The position numbers and the translations under genes were made by a program. A model generated the notes under the pieces. It saw only the letters and a program-made list of their open reading frames with translations, ran no database searches and had not been told where the DNA came from. Of a stretch of 47,639 nucleotides of DNA, positions 1-8,205 are shown one piece after another (within the stretch, counting starts at the first letter, position 1; every line of letters starts with the position of its first letter). Origin of the DNA: Opitutaceae bacterium. Lineage in GTDB: Bacteria; Verrucomicrobiota; Verrucomicrobiia; Opitutales; Opitutaceae. Where the stretch lies: the NCBI GenBank assembly GCA_016795545.1, contig JAEUGX010000052.1, forward strand, positions 1 to 47,639, read 5' to 3'.

Positions 1-2
1 GG

Positions 3-425
3 CTCCGGCTGCCGCCGTTGCGGGAGCGGGTGGAGGACGTGCCGCAGATCGTCGATTTTTTCCTGCAGAACCTGGCCAAGGCGAAGAAGACGAAGGCCCG
101 CAAAGTCTCGCCCGAGGCGCTGGCCATCCTGTGCCGGCACAGCTGGCCCGGCAACGTGCGGGAGCTCGAGAACATGATCTACCGCAGCGCGGTGATCGCC
201 CAGGGCGACGCCATCCTGCCGAAGGACCTGCCCGACGAGCTGCGGCTGGGCGCCGAGACGCCGGCCGCGGCGGGCCTGGAGGCGCTCTTCGACCAGCTCC
301 ACGCCCAGCTGCAGGCGGCGCATCCCGACGACATGCTCGAGGTGGTGCGGCGCGCCCTCGAGGTGCGCGGGGCTCCGGCCCGGCCGGCCAAGAAGGCGGC
401 GGCCAAGCCGAAAAAGAAGAAATGA
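3..425 (+). CDS. Sigma-54-dependent response regulator, C-terminal part (truncated by window edge)
   Basis: The open frame enters from the left edge. It begins with LRLPPLRERVEDVP, the end of the AAA+ sigma-54 interaction domain of NtrC-type activators, and continues with the C-terminal helical part (SWPGNVRELENMIYRSAVIA, the R-finger/WPGN motif). Family members normally finish with a Fis-type helix-turn-helix that binds enhancer DNA. Here the last ~60 residues are an acidic/amphipathic stretch followed by an Ala-Lys-Pro tail ending in KKKK, with no recognisable Fis helix-turn-helix. Either it acts without specific DNA binding, as some FleT/FlgR-like activators do, or the basic tail binds DNA non-specifically. 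The N-terminus, presumably a receiver domain, lies outside the window. The family call is firm; the loss of the helix-turn-helix is read from sequence only. Confidence 0.85.
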   Translation, partial: LRLPPLRERVEDVPQIVDFFLQNLAKAKKTKARKVSPEALAILCRHSWPGNVRELENMIYRSAVIAQGDAILPKDLPDELRLGAETPAAAGLEALFDQLHAQLQAAHPDDMLEVVRRALEVRGAPARPAKKAAAKPKKKK

Positions 426-440
426 GCCGGTGGCGGCCGC

Positions 441-1433
441 TCAGCGGTCGCCGTAGCCGCGGGGGTGGGCGGAGTGCCAGCGCCACGCGGTCTCGACAAT
501 GGGTTCGATCGACTGGAATTTGGGCCTCCAGCCCAGTTCCCGCTGCGCCTTGGCGGAGTCGGCGTACAGGGCGGGCGGGTCGCCTTCGCGCCGGGGGCCG
601 AAGGTCACGGGGACCGGGCGGCCCGACACGGTCTCGACGGCGCGGATGACCTCGCGCACGGACGTCGGCCGCCCGGTGCCGAGGTTGTAGAAAAAGGCGG
701 AGCCCGGCTGGCCCAGGCGGTCGAACACCGCGATGTGGGCGCGGCTGAGGTCGTCGACATGCACGTAGTCGCGCAGGCAGGTGCCGTCGGGGGTCGGGTA
801 ATCGGTGCCGAAGACCTGCAGCGCGGGCCGGAGTCCCTGGGCGGCCCCGATGGCGAGCGGGATCAGGTGCGTCTCGGGGTCGTGGTCCTCGCCGATGCCG
901 CGGTCCTCGGCCGCGCCGGCCGCGTTGAAGTAGCGGAAGGCCGCGAAGCTCAGCCCGTCGGCGCGGGCCAGCGACCGCAGGGCGTGCTCGACGTCGAGCT
1001 TGGTCTGGCCGTACGGATTGATCGGCGCCTGGGGCATGTCCTCGACGATCGGCAGCCGGGCGGGGACGCCGAAGGTGGCGCAGGTGGAGGAAAAGACGAA
1101 GCGGCGCACGCCGTGGCGGCGCATGGCGTCGAGCAGGGTGTAGGTGGCGGCGACGTTGTTGAGGTAGTATTTCAGCGGGGCCTGGACCGACTCGCCGACG
1201 TAGCAGAAGGCGGCGAAGTGCATGACGAGGTCGACGCGCTCGGCCGCGAAGACCCGGTCGAGCGCGGCGGCGTCGGCCAGCGAGGCCTCGTGCAGGCGGA
1301 CGCCGGCCGGCACGGCGCGGCGGTGCCCGTAGGAGAAATTGTCGAGGATCACCGGTTCGTGGCCGGCGGCGAGGAGTTGGCGCACGCAGTGGCTGCCGAT
1401 ATAACCGGCACCGCCGGCGACAAGGACTTTCAT
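441..1433 (-). CDS. galE: UDP-glucose 4-epimerase
   Basis: Predicted 330-residue extended short-chain dehydrogenase interconverting UDP-glucose and UDP-galactose in the cytoplasm, feeding LPS or exopolysaccharide sugars. The Rossmann NAD motif GGAGYIGS starts at residue 7. The catalytic Ser/Thr region (SSTCATFG, S116-T118) and YxxxK (Y141, K145) are present, as is the downstream NPYGQTK context typical of GalE. The start is the ATG at 1433, directly before the MKVLVAGGAG motif; the frame stays open much further upstream but only as antisense to the next gene. It is convergent with the sigma-54 regulator (15-base gap) and divergent from the ketosynthase gene. Length matches the family. Confidence 0.95.
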   Translation of the reverse strand: MKVLVAGGAGYIGSHCVRQLLAAGHEPVILDNFSYGHRRAVPAGVRLHEASLADAAALDRVFAAERVDLVMHFAAFCYVGESVQAPLKYYLNNVAATYTLLDAMRRHGVRRFVFSSTCATFGVPARLPIVEDMPQAPINPYGQTKLDVEHALRSLARADGLSFAAFRYFNAAGAAEDRGIGEDHDPETHLIPLAIGAAQGLRPALQVFGTDYPTPDGTCLRDYVHVDDLSRAHIAVFDRLGQPGSAFFYNLGTGRPTSVREVIRAVETVSGRPVPVTFGPRREGDPPALYADSAKAQRELGWRPKFQSIEPIVETAWRWHSAHPRGYGDR

Positions 1434-1499
1434 GTTCGAGACTTGTATTGCCTTTCGATTTCCGATGGCTAGGCAAATCTGCTCTCCTCGGAAAACCGC
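1434..1499. promoter_or_regulatory. Divergent intergenic region galE / ketosynthase
   Basis: The 66-base space between the divergent starts of galE and the ketosynthase gene must hold both start regions. It is clearly more AT-rich than the flanks (for example TTGTATTGCC and GCAAATCTGC). No confident -35/-10 pair can be assigned by eye. Confidence 0.4.
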
Positions 1500-2738
1500 A
1501 TGAAGCAAGGCCGCATCGTCATCACTGGCATCGGGCTCACCGCCCCCAACGGCAACACGCTCGCTGAATTTCGCGGCAACCTGCTGCGCGGCGTTTCCGG
1601 CATCACGACGGTCGACGTGCGCTACATGGGCCGGCATCCGGCCGGCATGTGCACGTTTGATCCGTTGAAGTACCAGCGGAAGAAGGACGTCCGGATCGGC
1701 ACGCGGGCCGGCGGCATCAGCATCTACTGCGCCCGGGAGGCGCTGGCGGACAGCGGCGTGAACCTGGAGGGCCGCGACCGCGGCCGGGTGGGCATTTATC
1801 TCGGCATCACCGAGCACGGCAACGTCGAGACCGAGAACGAGGTCTACAACATCTCGCAGTTCAAGTACGACACGAAGTTCTGGACCCACCACCACAACCC
1901 CCGCACGGTGGCCAACAACCCGGCCGGCGAGGTGTCGCTGAACCTCGGCGTGACCGGGCCCGCGTACACGATCGGCGCCGCCTGCGCCGCCGGCAACATG
2001 GGCCTGATCCATGCCGCGCAGATGCTGCGGCTGGGCGAGATCGACTTCGCGCTCGGCGGAGGGGTCAGCGAGAGCCCGCAGACCTTCGGCATCTTCGCCG
2101 GTTTCAAGAGCCAGAACGCCCTGGCCGCGCACGCGGATCCCACCAAGGCCAGCCGCCCCTTCGACCAGGCGCGCAACGGCATCGTCATCTCGGAGGGCGG
2201 CTGCATCTACACGCTGGAGCGGCTGGAGGACGCCCGGGCGCGCGGGGCGAGGATCTACGGCGAGATCGCGGGCTACTGCGTGAATTCGGACGCCACGGAC
2301 TACGTGCTGCCCAACCCCGAGCGCCAGGCGGAGTGCGTGCGCAAGGCGATCGCCCACGCCGGCCTGACCGTCGAGGACATCGACCTCGTGAACACGCACG
2401 CCACCTCGACCCCGCAGGGCGACATCCAGGAGTGCCAGGCCATCGGCGAGGTGTTCCGGTCGCGGTCGACGCCGCCGCACATCAACAACACGAAGAGCTT
2501 CATCGGGCACGCGATGGGGGCGGCCGGCGCCCTCGAGCTGGCCGGCAACCTGCCGAGCTTCGCCGACCTCGTGGTGCACCCGACCATCAATGTTGATAAC
2601 CTTGACCCGCAGTGCGATATACCGGGGCTGGTGATCAACCAGCCGCGGACCGCAAAACGGGTTGACGCTATCCTCAACAACTCCTTTGGTATGCTCGGAA
2701 TCAACTCCACGCTGGTGGTCAGCCGGTTCCGCGACTAA
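1500..2738 (+). CDS. FabF-like beta-ketoacyl-ACP synthase
   Basis: Predicted 412-residue thiolase-fold condensing enzyme that extends an ACP-bound acyl chain by decarboxylative Claisen condensation. The catalytic Cys is C162 in the unusual nucleophile motif GAACAAGNMG; the two catalytic His are H300 (NTHATSTPQGD) and H337 (FIGHAMGAAGA), with the conserved K332. All four residues of a functional elongating synthase are therefore present. Length is typical of FabF. It is the first gene of a three-gene + strand set with an acyl carrier protein (14 bases downstream) and a CrtI-like oxidoreductase. The His-rich segment around residues 129-133 (THHHN) and the nucleophile elbow differ from housekeeping FabF, and no malonyltransferase, ketoreductase or dehydratase is adjacent. 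It is therefore probably a specialised synthase using the cell's general fatty-acid machinery, not the housekeeping enzyme. The specialised role is inference. Confidence 0.9.
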   Translation: MKQGRIVITGIGLTAPNGNTLAEFRGNLLRGVSGITTVDVRYMGRHPAGMCTFDPLKYQRKKDVRIGTRAGGISIYCAREALADSGVNLEGRDRGRVGIYLGITEHGNVETENEVYNISQFKYDTKFWTHHHNPRTVANNPAGEVSLNLGVTGPAYTIGAACAAGNMGLIHAAQMLRLGEIDFALGGGVSESPQTFGIFAGFKSQNALAAHADPTKASRPFDQARNGIVISEGGCIYTLERLEDARARGARIYGEIAGYCVNSDATDYVLPNPERQAECVRKAIAHAGLTVEDIDLVNTHATSTPQGDIQECQAIGEVFRSRSTPPHINNTKSFIGHAMGAAGALELAGNLPSFADLVVHPTINVDNLDPQCDIPGLVINQPRTAKRVDAILNNSFGMLGINSTLVVSRFRD

Positions 2739-2752
2739 TTTTCCGACAATCC

Positions 2753-3007
2753 ATGACGAAAGAAGACTGCAAGAAGCTGGTAATCGACATCATCGCCGAC
2801 ATCGCCCCGGACGAGGACCTCAGCGCGATCAAGCCGGACGTCCGGCTGCGCGACCAGCTGCAGCTGGATTCGATGGACTTTCTCGACATCGTGATGGAGC
2901 TCCGCAAGCGCCACAATATCGAGGTGCCCGAGGCCGACTACATGCACCTGGCCTCGCTCGAGAGTTGCGCGGAGTATCTGACGCCGAAGTTCCAGGCCAA
3001 GGCTTGA
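2753..3007 (+). CDS. Acyl carrier protein
   Basis: An 84-residue acidic helical protein with the phosphopantetheine attachment site LDSMDF, Ser40. This is the expected size and site for an acyl carrier protein. It would carry the growing or finished acyl group as a thioester for the neighbouring ketosynthase. Start ATG 2753 follows the ketosynthase stop by 14 bases; no strong Shine-Dalgarno is visible. The D-S-M motif (in place of D-S-L) and the general sequence suggest a dedicated carrier protein, not the housekeeping AcpP. The stop TGA overlaps a possible TTG start of the next gene at 3004, consistent with translational coupling. Confidence 0.92.
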   Translation: MTKEDCKKLVIDIIADIAPDEDLSAIKPDVRLRDQLQLDSMDFLDIVMELRKRHNIEVPEADYMHLASLESCAEYLTPKFQAKA

Positions 3008-3051
3008 GCTCCGCCCCCGCGGCGGCCGGGAGGGCGACGGAGACCGTCCGC

Positions 3052-4473
3052 GTGAAAGACTCCCACTACGACGCAGTCATCATCGGCGCCGGCATGTCGG
3101 GCCTCGCCGCCGGCATCCGGCTGGCCCATTTCGGACGCAAGGTCTGCATCCTGGAGCGCCACAACGCCCCGGGTGGACTGAACAGCTTCTACAGCCTCGG
3201 CGGTCGCCGGTACGACGTCGGGCTGCATGCCATGACGAACTACGTGCCGCCGGGGGTGAAGGGGACGCCGCTCGGCAAGCTGCTGCGGCAGCTGCGGATC
3301 GACCGCGACGAGTTCGCGCTCCGGCCCCAGCGGCAGTCGCGCATCGCCTTTCCGGATTGCGCGCTGCGCTTCACGAACGACTTCGCGGTCCTGGACGGCG
3401 AGGTCGCGTCCCGCTTCCCGGCGCAGGCGGACGGCTGGCGGCGGCTGGTGCAGGCCGTGCGCGCGTTCGACGACGTGGCGCTCGACGCCCGGCCGGAGTC
3501 GGCCCGCGCGGTCGTCGCGCGCTACCTGGACGACCCGCTGCTCACGGACATGATCTTCTGCCCGGTCATGTACTACGGCAGCGCGCAGGAGCGCGACATG
3601 GACTTCGCGCAGTTCGTCATCATGTTCAAGGCGCTGTACCTCGAGGGCTTCGCCCGGCCGCTCGAGGGGGTGCGCGTGATCATCCGCGTTTTGCTCGACA
3701 AGTTCCGCCAGGCCGGCGGGGAACGCCGCATGAAGTGCGGGGTGGCGCGCATCGTCGCGGACGGGGGCCGGGCGGCCCGGCTGGTGCTCGACGACGGCAC
3801 GGAGATCACGGCCGACCACGTCCTGTCCTCCATCGGCCGGCCGGAGACGCTCCGGCTGTGCGAGCCGGCGTCCGCGGCCACCGACGCCGGAACCCCCGGG
3901 GAGCTGTCGTTCATCGAGACCATCAGCGTCTTCAACCGCCAGCCCGCGGAGTGGGGCTGGGGCGAGGACACGATCGTGTTCTTCAACGATCAGCCGCGCT
4001 TCGAGTACGCGCGCGCCGAAGGGCCGGTGGACGTGCGCAGCGGCGTCATCTGCCTGCCGAACAACTTCGACTTCGGGGACGAACGGCTGCCCGAGGGGAT
4101 CTTCCGGGTCACCTGCCTCGCCAACTATGCCCGCTGGGCCAATCTGCCCGAGGAGGAGTACCGGGCCGAGAAGCGCCGCTGGTTCGAGGCGGCGGTCCGC
4201 AGCGCCCGGCGTTTCCTGCCGCCCGTGGACGACGCGACGCTGGCGGCCGCGCAGGTGGCGACCGACATGTTCACACCGCGCACGATCCGCAAGTTCACCG
4301 GCCACCTCAACGGCGCGATCTACGGCGCGCCGCACAAGGTCCGGGACGGCCGGACGCACCTGGCCAATCTTTACCTGTGCGGCACGGACCAGGGCTTTCT
4401 CGGCATCGTGGGCGCGATGCTCAGCGGCATCTCGATGGCCAACTACCACGTGCTGCAGGGCAAGGGCGGGTAG
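3052..4473 (+). CDS. FAD-dependent oxidoreductase of the phytoene desaturase / CrtI-CrtISO family
   Basis: About 473 residues. The N-terminal dinucleotide-binding motif GAGMSGLAAG (GxGxxG at residues 12-17), followed by an acidic strand end (LERHNAPGG), is the FAD signature of phytoene desaturases, carotenoid isomerases and retinol saturases. The C-terminal CGTDQGFLGIVGAMLSGISMA region matches the second FAD contact of that family. The chosen GTG (3052) has GGAG eight bases upstream; a TTG at 3004 overlapping the ACP stop would add 16 residues. Clustering with a ketosynthase and ACP suggests it desaturates, isomerises or saturates a lipid or polyene chain made by its neighbours, not phytoene; no crtB- or crtE-like gene is near. 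Substrate unknown. Confidence 0.85.
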   Translation: MKDSHYDAVIIGAGMSGLAAGIRLAHFGRKVCILERHNAPGGLNSFYSLGGRRYDVGLHAMTNYVPPGVKGTPLGKLLRQLRIDRDEFALRPQRQSRIAFPDCALRFTNDFAVLDGEVASRFPAQADGWRRLVQAVRAFDDVALDARPESARAVVARYLDDPLLTDMIFCPVMYYGSAQERDMDFAQFVIMFKALYLEGFARPLEGVRVIIRVLLDKFRQAGGERRMKCGVARIVADGGRAARLVLDDGTEITADHVLSSIGRPETLRLCEPASAATDAGTPGELSFIETISVFNRQPAEWGWGEDTIVFFNDQPRFEYARAEGPVDVRSGVICLPNNFDFGDERLPEGIFRVTCLANYARWANLPEEEYRAEKRRWFEAAVRSARRFLPPVDDATLAAAQVATDMFTPRTIRKFTGHLNGAIYGAPHKVRDGRTHLANLYLCGTDQGFLGIVGAMLSGISMANYHVLQGKGG

Positions 4474-4703
4474 GGCGGCGCGAAAGCCGCGCTTGGATCA
4501 AAGTTTTAAGGGATAAGCCGTAAGCGATGCGGCCTCCGGAATGCCGGGGGTCGGGGCGGTTTCCGGATTTTGGCCCCTCCCACGCCGTTCGCCCGCGCCT
4601 TACTCCTTCATGGCGCGGCGGAGGATGCCGGCATGCTGTCGTCCCGAACGGACTTGCCAAGACCCTGTCCCGGAGGACAGCGGTTGCACGGAGGGCGTCC
4701 GGG
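4474..4703. other. Gene-free stretch between convergent genes
   Basis: A 230-base region between the oxidoreductase stop and the acetyltransferase stop. It holds a perfect inverted repeat (CTGTCC-cgga-GGACAG, 4665-4680) that could fold into a short hairpin at the 3' end of the minus-strand transcript, but it lacks a clear T-tract. No convincing coding sequence is visible. Confidence 0.4.
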
Positions 4704-5186
4704 TCAAAGCACCACGGTCCAGTAGCCCACGTCGATCCACCGGCCGAACTTCCGGCCGACCTCCGGGAAGTGCGCGACCTTGGCGAAGCCCATCTTCTCA
4801 TGCAGGGCGACGCTGGCGGCATTGGGAAGCGAGACGCCTCCGATGACGGCGTGGCAGCCGCGCTGCCGCAGTTCCGCGAGCAGGATCGTGTAAAGCTGGG
4901 TGCCCCAGCCGCGGCCGACATGCGCCGGGCCCAGGTAGACGGTGGACTCGACGGAATAGCGGTAGGCGCTGCGGGTTTTCCAGGAATTGGCGTAGGTGTA
5001 ACCCACGACCTCCCGGTCTTCCACCGCCACGAGGAAAGGCAGCCGGGCGGAGATTTCCCGGATGCGCCGGGCCATTTCGCGCCGGCCGATGGGCTCCTCC
5101 TCGAACGTGACCACCGTGTTCTCCACGTAGTGGTTGTAGATGGCGGCGATCGCGGCGGCGTCCGCCGTGGTGGCGGCGCGGATCAT
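4704..5186 (-). CDS. GNAT N-acetyltransferase, phosphinothricin acetyltransferase (PAT)-like
   Basis: Predicted 160-residue acetyl-CoA-dependent acetyltransferase. The N-terminus ([20 protein letters not shown]) and the segment TVVTFEEEP match the phosphinothricin/methionine sulfoximine acetyltransferase subfamily. The acetyl-CoA loop is [18 protein letters not shown] (Q/RxxGxG type). The C-terminal FHEKMGF-like motif ([20 protein letters not shown]) followed by a W-D-V-G-Y-W strand is also typical. The ATG overlaps the stop of the upstream HD hydrolase by ATGA (5183-5186), so the two are co-translated. Substrate is probably a small amine or amino-acid analogue; herbicide resistance should not be assumed from the name. 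Confidence 0.88.
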   Translation of the reverse strand: MIRAATTADAAAIAAIYNHYVENTVVTFEEEPIGRREMARRIREISARLPFLVAVEDREVVGYTYANSWKTRSAYRYSVESTVYLGPAHVGRGWGTQLYTILLAELRQRGCHAVIGGVSLPNAASVALHEKMGFAKVAHFPEVGRKFGRWIDVGYWTVVL

Positions 5187-5782
5187 GCCGGGGAGCGAGC
5201 GGCGTCGCCGCCTGCTCGGGGCGCGAGGTGGCCGGCCGCGACCGCGGCGTCGATCATGCGGACGGCGTATTCCCAGAGGGCCTGCGACCCCTCGGCGACG
5301 TGGGCGTTGCGGGCGAGGACCCGGTCCTGGGTCACGCCGTGCTTTCGCCACGCGTGGCCGTCTGTCAGGCAATTGAGCAGCATGGGGTGGAAGCGGTCGC
5401 AAGCGGCCGCGAAGCGCGCCTCGGGGGTGAGGCGCTCCTCGAATTCGTCCCACAGGGCCCGGAATTCCGCCGCCTGGTCGGCCGGCAGCAGGCCGAAGAT
5501 GCGGTCGGCGGCCTTCGCCTCGCGCGCGTGCTGGTCGGCCATCTGCCGGGTGTCGTAGGCGAAGGTGTCGCCCGCGTCGATCTCAACCAGGTCGTGGATC
5601 AGCACCATCTTCAGGATGCGCAGGACGTCGAGCGCAGGATGGTTGGAGTGCTCGGCGAGGACGATCACCATGAGCGCGAAGTGCCAGGAGTGCTCGGCGC
5701 TGTTCTCGGCGCGGCGGCTCTGGGTGACGATGGTCTGGCGGAAGACCTCCTTGAGGCGGTCGACCTCCACGATGAAAGTCAT
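5183..5782 (-). CDS. HD-domain phosphohydrolase, YfbR/HDDC2-like
   Basis: Predicted 199 residues. It has the metal-binding HD-superfamily pattern: His in AEHSWHF, the HD pair in [12 protein letters not shown], and a later Asp. Spacing and sequence fit the YfbR/HDDC2 group, which includes 5'-deoxynucleotidases and a house-cleaning role in nucleotide pools. ATG 5782 opens at [16 protein letters not shown], just before the conserved region. The gene ends in a four-base overlap with the acetyltransferase start. Its intergenic space with the divergent aldo/keto reductase is about 144 bases. Biochemical substrate not predictable here. Confidence 0.87.
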   Translation of the reverse strand: MTFIVEVDRLKEVFRQTIVTQSRRAENSAEHSWHFALMVIVLAEHSNHPALDVLRILKMVLIHDLVEIDAGDTFAYDTRQMADQHAREAKAADRIFGLLPADQAAEFRALWDEFEERLTPEARFAAACDRFHPMLLNCLTDGHAWRKHGVTQDRVLARNAHVAEGSQALWEYAVRMIDAAVAAGHLAPRAGGDAARSPA

Positions 5783-5926
5783 CTGGCGGCGCAGGCGTTC
5801 GGCGGCGGAAAGAGAGGTGTTGGGACCCACGCGAAAACGGAAGACCGGGAAACGGGAAAGCGCAATGGCGCAGACGGGCGGCACTCCGGCCTTGCCTCGC
5901 CTCCGCCGCGGGTTTCTCGTGGGCGC

Positions 5927-6937
5927 ATGGCTGCTTCCCTGACCACTCTTCCGCTCGGCGGCACCGGGCTGCGGGTCTCCGCGATCGGGCTGGGGTGCAT
6001 GGGCATGAGCGACTTCTACGCGCCGCGCGACGAAGGCGAGTCGGTGGCGACGCTGCGGCGCTACCTGGAGCTGGGGGGCAATTTCCTGGACACGGCGGAC
6101 GCCTACGGGCCGTTCAAGAATGAGGAGCTGATCGGCCGGACCCTGCGGGAGGCGGGCGGGGCGCGGGGAGCGGTGGTGATCGCGACCAAGTGCGGGGTGG
6201 TGCGGGACCCGGCCGACCCGGTGAAGCGCGGCTTCAACAACACGCCGGCCTACATCCGGGCGAGCTGCGAGGCGTCGTTGCGCCGGCTCGGGCTGGAGAC
6301 GATCGACCTCTACTATTTGCACCGCTTCACCGGGGAGGTTCCGATCGAGGAGATTGCCGGCGCCTACGCCGGCCTGAGGCAGGCGGGCAAGATCCGCGGC
6401 TGGGGGCTGTCGGAGGTTTCGCCCGGCACCCTGCGCCGCGCGCACGCCGTGCTGCCGGTGGCGGCGCTGCAGAGCGAATATTCCCTGTGGTCTCGCGATC
6501 CGGAGGAGGGCGTGCTTGCGGCGTGCGCGGAGCTCGGGGTGACCTTCGTGCCCTACAGTCCGCTCGGGCGGGGCTTCCTGACGGGACAGATCCGCACGCC
6601 CGCGGATTTCGCGCCGGACGACGTGCGGGCCGCCATGCCCCGGTACCAGGGAGAGAATTTCGCGCGCAACCTGGCCCTGGTCGACCAGGTCGGGGCGCTG
6701 GCGCGCCGGAAAGGATGCACGCCGGCGCAGCTGGCGCTGGCCTGGGTGCGGGCCCAGGGCGGTCACCTCGTGCCCATTCCCGGGACCCGCCGCCGGCGCA
6801 ATCTCGAGGAGCTGCTCGGCGCGCTGGACGTGGCCTTGGGCGCGGAGGAGCTGGCGGCGATCGCGGCGATCTTTCCCCGGGAAGCGGCCGCCGGCGCGCG
6901 TTTTGTGCCCGGCATGCAGGCCGTGATGGGGCGGTAG
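5927..6937 (+). CDS. Aldo/keto reductase
   Basis: Predicted 336-residue NADPH-dependent (beta/alpha)8 reductase. The catalytic tetrad is visible: Asp and Tyr in DTADAYGPF, Lys in IATKCGVV, His in YLHRF. The N-terminal [16 protein letters not shown] segment and the C-terminal [12 protein letters not shown] cofactor-phosphate motif match the large group that includes IolS/YakC-type enzymes and the AKR13 family. Start ATG 5927 gives [18 protein letters not shown]; the reading frame remains open upstream but that part is antisense to the HD hydrolase. Monocistronic, convergent with the rRNA methyltransferase gene (25-base gap). Physiological substrate unknown. Confidence 0.93.
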   Translation: MAASLTTLPLGGTGLRVSAIGLGCMGMSDFYAPRDEGESVATLRRYLELGGNFLDTADAYGPFKNEELIGRTLREAGGARGAVVIATKCGVVRDPADPVKRGFNNTPAYIRASCEASLRRLGLETIDLYYLHRFTGEVPIEEIAGAYAGLRQAGKIRGWGLSEVSPGTLRRAHAVLPVAALQSEYSLWSRDPEEGVLAACAELGVTFVPYSPLGRGFLTGQIRTPADFAPDDVRAAMPRYQGENFARNLALVDQVGALARRKGCTPAQLALAWVRAQGGHLVPIPGTRRRRNLEELLGALDVALGAEELAAIAAIFPREAAAGARFVPGMQAVMGR

Positions 6938-6962
6938 GCGTCGGCCGCCGCCGGCCTCCGGC

Positions 6963-8186
6963 TCAGTGCCGGCGGAGAAGGGCGACGTAGAAGCCGTCGG
7001 AATCGCGCGCGCCCGGCAGCAGGAGGGTGCCGAGGCCGTCGAACTCGCCGCCGAAGGAGCGTGCGGGAGGTTCCGCGGCGAATTCCGGGTGGGCGGCCAG
7101 AAAATCCGCGGCCACGTCCCGGTTCTCGTGATGGCTGAGCGAGCACGTGGCGTAGACGAGCTGGCCGCCGCGCTTCACTCCGGGCGCCTGGGCCGCCAGG
7201 ATCTGGCGCTGGGTGCGGGCGAAGGCGGCGATCGCGTCCGGTTTCACGTACCACTTGAGGTGCGGCTGGCGCCGCCAGGTGCCGGAGCCGGAGCAGGGCG
7301 CGTCGACCAGCACGCCGTCGTAGGTTCCGGCCGGCGCCGACACGAGGGTGATGGTGTCGAGGCGGGCGCGCCGGGCCCGCTCGCGGAGCTCCTCGAGGAT
7401 TTCCGGGCGGACGTCAGTGGCGTCGACTCGTCCGCCGGGGCCGAGCAGCCGCGCGAGCTGGAGCGTCTTGCCGCCCGCGCCGGCGCAGGCGTCGAGCCAG
7501 CGGCCGCCGGGCGGCACGGCGGCATGCGCCAGCACGAGCTGCGATCCGAGGTCCTGGATCTCGACCAAGCCGCGCCGGTAGGCGTCGGTCGCCGCGACCT
7601 CGGCGTTGGGGGGCAGCCGGACGGCCGCGGGGCAGTCGGCGGGCTGGTCGAAGCTCCAGCCGCGGGCCCGGAACTCGTCGAGCACGAGCGCGGGATCGGC
7701 CGCCTGGATCCGGACCCAGACGCTGGCGCGGCGGAGCAGGGCGTCGAGGTGCGGACTGGCGAAGGCGGCGGGGCAGTGCTCGCGGAACCAGTCCGGCAGC
7801 AGCGCCTCGGGGGTGGGGGCGGTGCCGAGCCGGGCGCCGAGCACGGCGGCCTTGGCCGCGAGGGAATCCGGCGCCGGGGGCCAGTCGCCGCAGAGCGCGG
7901 CGCGGTAGTGCGCGGTGGGCTTGAGCTCGGGCGCCAGCCAGGCCGTGGCCTGGGCCGCGGCGTCCGGGCGGGCGTCGAGCAGGGGGTCGATCCAGGGCAG
8001 GAAACGCAGGTAGGTGTAGACCAGCTCGCGGTAGAGCTTGCGGTCCCGCGAGCCGATGGCGCGGTGCCGGGCGAACGCCTCCTTGATCCGCCGCGGCAGC
8101 GCGCTGTCGCGGCGGACGTGCGGCCGCAGCTCGGCGACGAAGGCCAGGAAGAGGCGCTGCTGGTTCGCGGCGATCGCGGGATTCAT
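6963..8186 (-). CDS. 16S rRNA (cytosine-C5) methyltransferase, RsmB/Sun (NOL1/NOP2) family
   Basis: Predicted 407-residue SAM-dependent RNA m5C methyltransferase. An N-terminal helical NusB-like region (residues ~10-150) is followed by the Rossmann catalytic domain. The SAM loop is DACAGAGGKTLQLA, motif IV is DAPCSGSGTWRR with the product-release Cys, and motif VI is YATCSLSHHEN with the nucleophilic Cys, so both catalytic cysteines are present. ATG 8186 gives MNPAIAANQQRLF. The gene starts 19 bases after the lptD stop on the same strand, so the two are probably co-transcribed. The exact cytosine modified cannot be told from sequence; RsmB (C967) is the closest model. Confidence 0.9.
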   Translation of the reverse strand: MNPAIAANQQRLFLAFVAELRPHVRRDSALPRRIKEAFARHRAIGSRDRKLYRELVYTYLRFLPWIDPLLDARPDAAAQATAWLAPELKPTAHYRAALCGDWPPAPDSLAAKAAVLGARLGTAPTPEALLPDWFREHCPAAFASPHLDALLRRASVWVRIQAADPALVLDEFRARGWSFDQPADCPAAVRLPPNAEVAATDAYRRGLVEIQDLGSQLVLAHAAVPPGGRWLDACAGAGGKTLQLARLLGPGGRVDATDVRPEILEELRERARRARLDTITLVSAPAGTYDGVLVDAPCSGSGTWRRQPHLKWYVKPDAIAAFARTQRQILAAQAPGVKRGGQLVYATCSLSHHENRDVAADFLAAHPEFAAEPPARSFGGEFDGLGTLLLPGARDSDGFYVALLRRH

Positions 8187-8205
8187 CGGGCGGCGGGAGG
8201 CCGGC

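Noticed and set aside
1434..2579. An N-terminal extension of galE antisense to the ketosynthase
   Set aside because: GalE has its Rossmann motif at the ATG at 1433; the extension has Arg/Val/Ala composition only and overlaps a well-supported gene.
4665..4680. A strong intrinsic terminator after the acetyltransferase gene
   Set aside because: A six-base stem is present, but no T-tract follows on the minus strand, so I list it only as a possible hairpin.
4704..5186. A true phosphinothricin (bar/pat) resistance gene
   Set aside because: The sequence is only PAT-like; this subfamily acts on many amines, and context gives no evidence for antibiotic synthesis or resistance.
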